NCBI GenBank assembly: GCA_927910885.1
Contig: CAKMOD010000098.1
Span: 1-12,225 of the forward strand
Source of the DNA: an uncultured Prevotella sp.
GTDB taxonomy: Bacteria; Bacteroidota; Bacteroidia; Bacteroidales; Bacteroidaceae
Direction: 5' to 3'
Length of the DNA stretch: 12,225 nt
The position numbers and the translations under genes were made by a program. Positions 6,912-12,225 of the stretch are shown piece after piece. How positions within the stretch are numbered: the first letter of the stretch is position 1; each line of letters opens with the position of its first letter. The notes under the pieces are model-generated. The model had not been told where the DNA came from. It made no database searches and worked only from the letters and a program-made list of their open reading frames with translations.

Positions 6912-7391
6912 TTAATAGTGTTTCTTTGCCCGATCCATCTCTCGTCGGTCTTCTTTTTCTTTTAGTGTTTGACGCTTGTCGTATTCTTTCTTACCCCTTG
7001 CTAACGCAATATCAACCTTTGCTCGTCCGTTCTCATCGATGAAGATAAGTGTTGGAATAATTGTGAAGCCTGGGTTCTTTGATTCTGCTTCAAGATTGCG
7101 TATTTCTTTTCGGTTTAATAGGAGTTTTCGAGGGCGTTTTGCCTCATGATTGGCATACGACCCATAGAAATAAGGAGATATATTCATCCCCTGTACCCAT
7201 ATTTCACCTTTTGTTATATAGCAGTAAGAATCAACCAACGAAGCCTTACCAGCACGGATAGACTTTATCTCAGTACCAGTAAGAACAATACCTGCTGTGT
7301 AAGTATCAACAAAGAAATATTCGAATGAAGCTTTCTTGTTTCTTATCTGAACAGGCGATTTCTTTCTTTTCTCTTGTTGTTCCTTATTCAT
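6912..7391 (-). CDS. smpB: SsrA-binding protein SmpB
   Basis: SmpB binds tmRNA and brings it to stalled ribosomes for trans-translation. The 159-residue product begins MNKEQQEKRKKSPVQIRNKK. It carries the family motifs GTEIKSIRAGKASLVDSYC, then KRPRKLLLNRKEI and ALARGKKEYDKR. The C-terminal tail DRREMDRAKKHY is the basic helix that enters the empty mRNA channel. An in-frame ATG 16 codons up, at 7439, would reach far into the DMP19 gene. The start at 7391 matches the family and overlaps the DMP19 stop by 8 bases (ATGAATAA), which suggests translational coupling. metH follows after 6 bases. The tmRNA gene is not in this window. Confidence 0.97.
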   Translation of the reverse strand: MNKEQQEKRKKSPVQIRNKKASFEYFFVDTYTAGIVLTGTEIKSIRAGKASLVDSYCYITKGEIWVQGMNISPYFYGSYANHEAKRPRKLLLNRKEIRNLEAESKNPGFTIIPTLIFIDENGRAKVDIALARGKKEYDKRQTLKEKEDRREMDRAKKHY

Positions 7392-7893
7392 TTTCAATTG
7401 TTGCAAAATTCTCAATATGGTCATCGATGTAGGCAGCAATCATTGTACACCATCGTTCCTCATTGACCACAAATTCATCATCAAACTCGTCAAATTCAGG
7501 CATCTGTTCGTATAAAGCCATGAAATCTTCGTCAGACTCAACAGCTTCAATTGCCTCACGATACTTTTCGTAGTACTTCTTTCCATGACGAATGTGTGTG
7601 TATAGCTCTCGAATGCCCCAATTACGCATAGCAACTGCAAAGGGGTTCTTGAAGATAAACGCTCCATAGCCATTGTATATCAACTGGACATAACCGCCAT
7701 CCATCACTTCCTGATGGAGATAACTCCATGCTAACAGTGTTATCTGATCAGCATTTAGTTGCTGCATTGTCTCCAATGTAAGCTTATTATCTATTGCATT
7801 GCCAATGGCATCAACAAAGACTTGAACAAAACTGTCCATTCCTTCTTCAACGGCTTTGCGTATATCGCTATCTTTTATTTTGACGTCAATCAT
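7384..7893 (-). CDS. DMP19 / DUF4375 family protein of unknown function
   Basis: The 169-residue protein resembles the DUF4375 (DMP19-like) family. The typical core spans residues 47-95, with LLAWSYLHQEVMDGGYVQLI followed by YNGYGAFIF and an NPFAVAMRNWGI helix. An acidic stretch follows at about 118-144 (ESDEDF, EFDEFDDEF). I see no signal peptide or membrane segment, so it is probably cytoplasmic. The family has no well-defined role; the name comes from a DNA-mimic protein, but I cannot claim that activity here. Its stop overlaps the smpB start by 8 bases and metH follows, so the three form one operon. Two promoter-linked repeats lie upstream. Confidence 0.8.
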   Translation of the reverse strand: MIDVKIKDSDIRKAVEEGMDSFVQVFVDAIGNAIDNKLTLETMQQLNADQITLLAWSYLHQEVMDGGYVQLIYNGYGAFIFKNPFAVAMRNWGIRELYTHIRHGKKYYEKYREAIEAVESDEDFMALYEQMPEFDEFDDEFVVNEERWCTMIAAYIDDHIENFATIENE

Positions 7894-7959
7894 TGTTATA
7901 TCTTTTGTTATACAATTCTAAAGGTTATGTAAGTACTGGCAGAGAAACAGTCTTCAATA

Positions 7960-7991
7960 TGCCAAATGCAGCTTATCTTCTGCAAAGATAA
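7960..7991 (-). repeat. Promoter-linked repeat upstream of DMP19, proximal copy
   Basis: This copy is identical at 30 of 32 positions to the one at 8026-8057, 66 bases away. On the - strand it begins with the -7-like box TATCTTTG (7990-7983), followed by CAGAAGATAAGC. It also contains the dyad TTATCTT-CTGCA-AAGATAA. No TTTG is found 19-21 bases before the -7 box, so promoter strength is uncertain. Confidence 0.65.
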
Positions 7992-8025
7992 TGCAAATGA
8001 GTACAAAAGAAGCTTGTTTCTAATT

Positions 8026-8057
8026 TGCCGAGTGCAGCTTATCTTCTGCAAAGATAA
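8026..8057 (-). repeat. Promoter-linked repeat upstream of DMP19, distal copy
   Basis: This is the second of the tandem pair, with the same -7-like box TATCTTTG (8056-8049) and the same downstream core. The nearest TTTG on the - strand is 27 bases away, not the usual 19-21. It may mark a second start site for the DMP19-smpB-metH operon. Confidence 0.65.
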
Positions 8058-8583
8058 CTTTTTTTTCTCGATTATGTCTTTATCAAATGCTATTTCTTTC
8101 GTATAAGCTTATATACAAGCAAATAAAGAGAGAATTATTAGACTTTTTCCTGCCCTATCTTATGTTATTTTAGAATGAATATTATCTATAATTTTAATAC
8201 TATTTGCAATGAAATATATTTACATTTGCGATCTCTATTTTTGTTTAAAAATGAATTATAAAAAGCTATTTTGGAAAACTACTTAATATCCAGTAAATCA
8301 ATATGTTGTGAGAATATAGAAATAATAGTTGCTTAGTTGGCTTCTAAAAGGGCGTTAGTTGCCCTTCAATTGGGCGTCTTTTAAAAGGCAATTAAGCCTT
8401 AGTTAGAACGCCATTAAGCATCTTTTAAAATTGATAATGGGAAAATATATTACAAAAGAGTAAGGTTTGTTTTTTTCTTATACTATCATTTCTGCTTTTT
8501 CTTATCTTATTCAAGATTTCTTTTCTCTATATTGGAATCGTACATTCATCCTCCTAAGTCTTCAAATCATATTCTTCTATGTA
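8058..8583. other. Gene-free AT-rich spacer
   Basis: I see no credible gene in these 526 bases. The spacer includes a perfect 12-bp palindrome, TATAAGCTTATA, at 8102-8113 and the internally repetitive element at 8331-8431. The remaining sequence is strongly AT-rich, with pyrimidine runs at about 8466-8530. Confidence 0.55.
8331..8431. repeat. Internally repetitive hairpin element
   Basis: This element is less AT-rich than its surroundings. It holds two short hairpins, AAGGGC-GTTAGTT-GCCCTT (8348-8366) and AAGGC-AATTAA-GCCTT (8385-8400), and a palindrome CTTTTAAAAG (8378-8387). A motif of the form GCnTCT followed by AAAA recurs at 8340, 8374 and 8418, and TTAGTTG or TTAGTTA recurs three times. 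It looks like a non-coding intergenic repeat. Whether other copies exist in the genome cannot be told from here. Confidence 0.5.
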
Positions 8584-8620
8584 TAAAGAAAAAGCCCACT
8601 CATTAAAATGAGCAGGCTTT
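8584..8620 (-). terminator. Intrinsic terminator of the rubredoxin gene
   Basis: Read on the - strand, AAAGCCTGCTCAT pairs with ATGAGTGGGCTTT over 13 positions including two G-U pairs, with a TTTA loop, followed by TTCTTT. On the + strand the two wobbles become mismatches, so it is built for - transcripts. It begins 21 bases after the rubredoxin stop. Confidence 0.85.
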
Positions 8621-8641
8621 AATTCTATAGTTGTAAATTGA

Positions 8642-8806
8642 TTACTCTTCAACTGGAGTGAAATCATCCTTACCTACACCGCAAAGAGGGCAAACCCAAT
8701 CCTCTGGGATATCCTCAAATGCTGTACCTGGCTCAATGCCGCTATCTGGATCACCGAGTTCTGGGTCATAAATATAACCACATGTCACGCATTCGTACTT
8801 TTTCAT
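8642..8806 (-). CDS. Rubredoxin
   Basis: This small 54-residue iron protein carries electrons in the cytoplasm. The two CxxC knuckles binding one iron are complete: C6 and C9 in YECVTCGYIYD, and C39 and C42 in WVCPLCGVGKDDF. The aromatic and acidic residues between them (DPDSGIEPGTAFEDIPEDW) are typical of the family. In anaerobes rubredoxins serve oxygen and peroxide detoxification through rubrerythrin or flavodiiron partners, none of which is encoded nearby. The gene stands alone, with its own -7 element about 50 bases up and its own terminator. The ATG start gives the standard length. Confidence 0.97.
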   Translation of the reverse strand: MKKYECVTCGYIYDPELGDPDSGIEPGTAFEDIPEDWVCPLCGVGKDDFTPVEE

Positions 8807-8859
8807 AATGCTCTGTTTATAATGTTAAAAATTAATTTTAATTTGAATTATATCGTTTG

Positions 8860-8867
8860 CAAAGTTA
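8860..8867 (-). promoter_or_regulatory. Probable -7 box of the rubredoxin gene
   Basis: TAACTTTG on the - strand matches TAnnTTTG and lies 53 bases before the ATG. No clean TTTG lies 19-21 bases further up (the nearest is TTGT), so the -33 box is weak or divergent. Confidence 0.5.
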
Positions 8868-9004
8868 CAAGTATTTTGTAATAATTACACAATTAAATAG
8901 TTAAAAAATGCTATTGTCGTAATGTGCTAATATTGCTCATAGACACAAAACCTTCTGATTTACAAGCAAATACAATGTCTGTATACTTGACGAGAAAAGT
9001 GTCT

Positions 9005-9811
9005 TTAAGGATTTAATTCGTACATTTCACTTGGTATCTTTCTTTTTAATACTTCAAGTGTAAATTCCTTACCAATAATGATTCCACTATCACGTAAAAC
9101 AGACTCAATTGTCTTTTTAGCCAATTCTGGATGATTGTTTTCATCACTCAAATGGCATAGCCATACATGGCGTAAAGCAGGAGAAGCATTCTCTAAAAGT
9201 GCTTTCGCACAAGCTTCATTGCTAAGATGACCATTTGGGCCACTGATACGTTCCTTTAAATGTCGTGGATATGGTCCTGCAGCCAACTTCTCTGGTTCGT
9301 GGTTTGCCTCTATAACTAAGTAATTAGAAACAGAAATAAACTGAGCAATCTCATCTGTGATATGTCCACAATCAGTGATTAATGTAAATCGAATACCCTC
9401 ATATTCTACAGAATAACCAACACAATCTGTACTGTCATGGGGGACCCCAAAAGGTGTTACCTTAAATTCACCGATAGAAATCTCTTTACCTTTTTGTACG
9501 AATCTAACGTATTGTGAATCGACTTTACGTCTTACACACCAGTTCTGACTAATTCCTCTATGAACATCCTCTGTTGTATATACAGGTAGTTGCAAATCAC
9601 CACTTATAGAGCCAACCGACTTCACATGATCAGCATGATCATGGGTGATAAGCACATTATGAACCATATTTAATTGCAGACCATAGTTGTGGAAATACTT
9701 CTTTAAGGAACGAATACCAACACCACAGTCAATCATTAGACAATCTGTGTCAGTATATAAAAGATAGCAATTACCACTACTACCACTGCCGAAAGATAAA
9801 AACTTCAGCAT
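9005..9811 (-). CDS. MBL-fold metallo-hydrolase, YycJ/WalJ type
   Basis: The 268-residue metallo-beta-lactamase-fold protein starts MLKFLSFGSGSSGNCYLL, typical of the YycJ/WalJ branch. The metal-binding motif is HDHADH at residues 57-62. Further likely ligands are H125 (VPHDS), D147 (ITDCGH) and a C-terminal histidine (LCHLS, H220). Family members are probable cytoplasmic hydrolases or nucleases. WalJ in Firmicutes sits beside walKR, but no two-component genes are present here, so that role cannot be carried over. The gene has a well-formed promoter and an unusually short leader of about a dozen bases. It lies 122 bases after the tamL stop. Substrate unknown. Confidence 0.9.
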   Translation of the reverse strand: MLKFLSFGSGSSGNCYLLYTDTDCLMIDCGVGIRSLKKYFHNYGLQLNMVHNVLITHDHADHVKSVGSISGDLQLPVYTTEDVHRGISQNWCVRRKVDSQYVRFVQKGKEISIGEFKVTPFGVPHDSTDCVGYSVEYEGIRFTLITDCGHITDEIAQFISVSNYLVIEANHEPEKLAAGPYPRHLKERISGPNGHLSNEACAKALLENASPALRHVWLCHLSDENNHPELAKKTIESVLRDSGIIIGKEFTLEVLKRKIPSEMYELNP

Positions 9812-9828
9812 TATATTTTTATTTTAGG

Positions 9829-9860
9829 CAAATGTAACAAAAGAATTTTGATAGACAAAA
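9829..9860 (-). promoter_or_regulatory. Bacteroidota-type promoter of the MBL-fold gene
   Basis: On the - strand, TTTG (9860-9857) is followed by 20 bases and then TACATTTG (9836-9829). The ATG at 9811 leaves a leader of only about 12 bases. The -7 box lies in a 7-bp inverted repeat, AGGCAAA at 9826-9832 and TTTGCCT at 9874-9880. Confidence 0.68.
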
Positions 9861-9933
9861 TTATTGTTTATGTTTGCCTTATTTTACACTCTACTTTTAG
9901 GAATAATTAAACATAAAAGTATCTATGAAATGA

Positions 9934-12150
9934 TTAGAATGGAAGTCCTACGGCGAAATGGAATGTAAAGTCTCGCTTCAGATTGGGATGCCATAAAGCA
10001 TAATGCTCTTCCGTACTTGTATAAGCAGGGTTAATAGCCTTCATACCACCATCAAATCGAAGTATGAAGTAGTCGAAATTGAGTCGTAAACCAAGCCCGT
10101 ATGCAACAGCTATTTGGTTATAAAAGTTCTTGAAATTAAACTGTCCGCCTGGTTGGTCAGCATAATCACGCAGTGTCCAGATGTTTCCTGCATCTATAAA
10201 AGCTGCTGCATCAAGTTTCCAAAACAGATGTGTACGATACTCCGCATTTAAATCAAGCTTCATATCACCAGTCTGGTTGATAAAGTCTATTCGACCATCA
10301 ACACCCTTAAACTTACCCGGTCCCAACTCTCTTACACTCCAACCGCGAACAGAGTTAGCACCACCAGAGAAATAACGCTTCTCAAATGGAAGTACTGTAC
10401 TGTTGCCATAAGGAATTGCAATACCCAAGCCACCATGAAGGGCTAAGGAGTTACGCTCGTCAAAGCGTAGTATCTTGGTGTAATCGAAGTCGAACTTTGC
10501 ATATTGTGCATAGGCAATATTGAAAAGTGTTCGTTTTCCTTCACTATTCTTCTTGAAGTTGAAGACACCGCTAAAACCATTCAATAAGTTACCAGCCAAT
10601 TCCATTCTTGCTCTGAAAGCTTGGTTTGCGCCACTGTAATTCACACCAAATCCTGTGCGCAAGATAAACAAATCTTGATAGTTATAACGTAGAATTGCAT
10701 TGCGAGTTGTCGCATTGTCAAGGTAATCATGCTTAAAGGTTTCACTAATCCACGGCATATATACGTAGCTGAGGTTAAGGAGATCAAAGTCGTATGTCAG
10801 GTGACGAACAGGATCCGACCAATGATATTTCCATGCAGAAGAAAAGACTCGACGGTGGAACTCTGGTCTGTTTTGTAGATTCCAGCCCACAGATACCTCT
10901 GATGTAGCACTACTCTTTCTTTTAAAGTTCTTTGATATGAATGGAGCTAAGAAGCGAGGGAACTGCAGATGTGCTTGTACACTATATTCCTCATAGTCAC
11001 TATTCTTGTAGCCCTCAAGTCCTTTAATGGCCTCAAAGGCTGCACGAAACTCCAAACTTAAATGTTCACTACCCCTAAAAAGGTTCCTATTTTGATAAGA
11101 AAGTACGGCTGCTGCGCCTAAATCACCCGCTGTATTTGTTCCTTCTGGTTGGAAAGAGATGGTGTTTGGTTTGTTGTTTGAAACCTGAATATCAGTATCT
11201 AAGTAATGTGTAGAAGATGTTGTATAGGTAAATGTCTTACCTATCACCAAACTATCATAGCGAGGAACTTCCCTAAAATTGATATTTGTGTAACGTACTG
11301 CACCAAGACGTGAGAAGTTGTTATAAGTCTTTTGTAAGTCTGTTGCAGAGAAGTACTTTCCCTTTTCTATTAGGGTATTGTCTTCCAATACTCCCTTTCT
11401 AAGATGAAAACCTGTTGAATCACCTGGAATAAAATTAACATTGTTGATGACATAGCGAGGATGTAGTGTTGGCTCAGCATCACTATTCTCAACATATTTC
11501 ATCAAGTGTAAGGTCACGTTTACATGCTGTCTACCTTGTGTTGAGTCAGCGGTATAATACATGAAGTCCTTATGAAATCTGTAAAAACCAGAGTCATTCA
11601 AGATGTGTGTCAGTCTTTTACGCTCGTCATCCAAGGAAGTAACGGTAAATTGGCGTGGTCGATCAGTGTCAGTTTTGAGGTGAGGAGCAAGTACTCTTTC
11701 AATAACAGAATCCTCTATCTCATAGTTAAAGCGATCGATAATATATGGGTCACCAGGATGGAGTTGGTAATTAAGGGTAAGTTTCTTTCCTTTAACTTTT
11801 TTGCTTACGTCTACTGTAGCATTCATATAACCCATATTCTGCATTGCAACAGTCAAGTCCTCAGACGAAAGACGAGCCTGAACAGAATCATATAATACGG
11901 GTTCCTCTCCCATTCTACGGAGTGTACGGTTAATCCATTTCGTTGTATCTTGTCCCGCCATAGCGTAAGTTCCTAATGGAATCTTAAAGAGAGAGAACCA
12001 ACGTGAGTTACCTTTTTGACGTACATACTGCATCAGAAGTGATGAGTTAACGTCTTTTCTGTCAGAACGCAGCTCAACCTTGTCCAAAAGATATTGCCCA
12101 TCAGGTACAAACTTATCTGATGAACATGCTATGATAACAAGCATAGTCAT
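9934..12150 (-). CDS. tamL: TamL-like outer-membrane lipoprotein of the Omp85/BamA-TamA family
   Basis: The Omp85-family protein has 738 residues from the ATG at 12150. Bacteroidota TamL is a lipid-anchored counterpart of TamA that works with TamB in outer-membrane assembly. A lipobox VIIAC places the modified cysteine at residue 9, then SSDKFVPDGQYLLDKVEL. POTRA-like repeats fill roughly 20-320. The 16-strand barrel is about 325-738, with the loop-6 motif SVRGW at 600-604 and a C-terminal phenylalanine (VGLPF). Eight residues before the cysteine are too few for a signal peptide. In-frame codons upstream supply the missing part but contain no ATG, GTG or TTG (see 12151-12197). The true start therefore probably lies upstream, or one base is missing. 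tamB is not in the window. Confidence 0.9.
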   Translation of the reverse strand: MTMLVIIACSSDKFVPDGQYLLDKVELRSDRKDVNSSLLMQYVRQKGNSRWFSLFKIPLGTYAMAGQDTTKWINRTLRRMGEEPVLYDSVQARLSSEDLTVAMQNMGYMNATVDVSKKVKGKKLTLNYQLHPGDPYIIDRFNYEIEDSVIERVLAPHLKTDTDRPRQFTVTSLDDERKRLTHILNDSGFYRFHKDFMYYTADSTQGRQHVNVTLHLMKYVENSDAEPTLHPRYVINNVNFIPGDSTGFHLRKGVLEDNTLIEKGKYFSATDLQKTYNNFSRLGAVRYTNINFREVPRYDSLVIGKTFTYTTSSTHYLDTDIQVSNNKPNTISFQPEGTNTAGDLGAAAVLSYQNRNLFRGSEHLSLEFRAAFEAIKGLEGYKNSDYEEYSVQAHLQFPRFLAPFISKNFKRKSSATSEVSVGWNLQNRPEFHRRVFSSAWKYHWSDPVRHLTYDFDLLNLSYVYMPWISETFKHDYLDNATTRNAILRYNYQDLFILRTGFGVNYSGANQAFRARMELAGNLLNGFSGVFNFKKNSEGKRTLFNIAYAQYAKFDFDYTKILRFDERNSLALHGGLGIAIPYGNSTVLPFEKRYFSGGANSVRGWSVRELGPGKFKGVDGRIDFINQTGDMKLDLNAEYRTHLFWKLDAAAFIDAGNIWTLRDYADQPGGQFNFKNFYNQIAVAYGLGLRLNFDYFILRFDGGMKAINPAYTSTEEHYALWHPNLKRDFTFHFAVGLPF

Positions 12151-12197
12151 AGCGACAAGGACAGAAGTGAGAAATCTATATGTCTTTGAAATAGCAT
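12151..12197 (-). other. Probable missing 5' end of tamL (signal peptide coding)
   Basis: In the tamL frame, the codons before 12150 read ISKTYRFLTSVLVA, preceded by NAID-type codons back to a TAG. Joined to MTMLVIIAC this forms a standard lipoprotein signal peptide with a basic start and hydrophobic core. The only ATG here, at 12197, is in another frame (MLFQRH). It has AGGA five bases ahead. Adding one T to the TTT run at 12191-12189 would join it in frame as MLFSKTYRF. An ATT start at 12192 is the alternative. Confidence 0.6.
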
Positions 12198-12225
12198 TGA
12201 TATCCTAATTTTTAATCCCCAAATA

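Noticed and set aside
7440..7673. A 77-codon open frame on the - strand
   Set aside because: It lies wholly inside the DMP19 gene in another frame and shows no family resemblance.
8034..8068. Possible + strand terminator: TTATCTT/AAGATAA hairpin followed by C and eight T
   Set aside because: The stem has only seven mostly A-T pairs, there is no + strand gene upstream to terminate, and the same hairpin at 7973-7991 lacks the T tract. The promoter-linked repeat explains it better.
7894..8100. Cobalamin riboswitch upstream of the operon containing metH
   Set aside because: I looked for B12-box-like sequence and a structured leader and found none. Only the two short repeats are present.
11572..11895. 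A 107-codon open frame on the + strand inside tamL
   Set aside because: It is antisense to a well-supported POTRA-region coding sequence, has no promoter or family resemblance, and is a shadow frame.

Overview
The window looks like chromosomal DNA from a Bacteroidota bacterium, most likely Prevotella or a close relative. The evidence is the short DUF4295 gene after rpmB and rpmG, a TamL-type lipoprotein form of the TamA/Omp85 family, and promoters of the Bacteroidota type (TTTG, 19-20 bases, TAnnTTTG). Genus-level assignment is inference from protein style and AT-rich spacers. No search was run.

Layout. The left edge carries two tRNA-Glu(CTC) copies on the + strand. The first is cut by the window edge and carries five one-base homopolymer expansions. 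The second is intact and is followed by a strong intrinsic terminator. Every protein gene lies on the - strand. Reading right to left they are: a long TamL-like outer-membrane lipoprotein gene whose start is problematic; an MBL-fold hydrolase (YycJ/WalJ type) with its own promoter; rubredoxin with its own -7 element and terminator; a repeat-bearing, gene-free spacer of about 750 bp; an operon DMP19/DUF4375 - smpB - metH, with an 8-nt overlap between the first two and a 6-nt gap between the last two; the operon map - tsaD - pncC; and rpmB - rpmG - DUF4295, closed by a hairpin facing the tRNA terminator.

How the genes relate. Most are housekeeping genes of translation and protein quality control. 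These include ribosomal proteins bL28 and bL33, t6A tRNA modification (TsaD), N-terminal methionine removal (Map), ribosome rescue (SmpB) and tRNA-Glu. Others serve methionine synthesis (MetH), pyridine nucleotide salvage (PncC), electron transfer (rubredoxin) and envelope biogenesis (TamL).

I see no defence island, mobile element, CRISPR array or biosynthetic cluster, and no clear new multi-gene system. Four things deserve a second look. One is a repeated element of about 32 bp fused to the -7 box, found once before map and twice before DMP19. Another is MetH ending exactly at the linker where the reactivation domain normally starts. The third is the missing start of the TamL signal peptide, which one homopolymer base would repair. 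The fourth is the homopolymer-expanded tRNA copy. The last two may both be sequencing or assembly artefacts.
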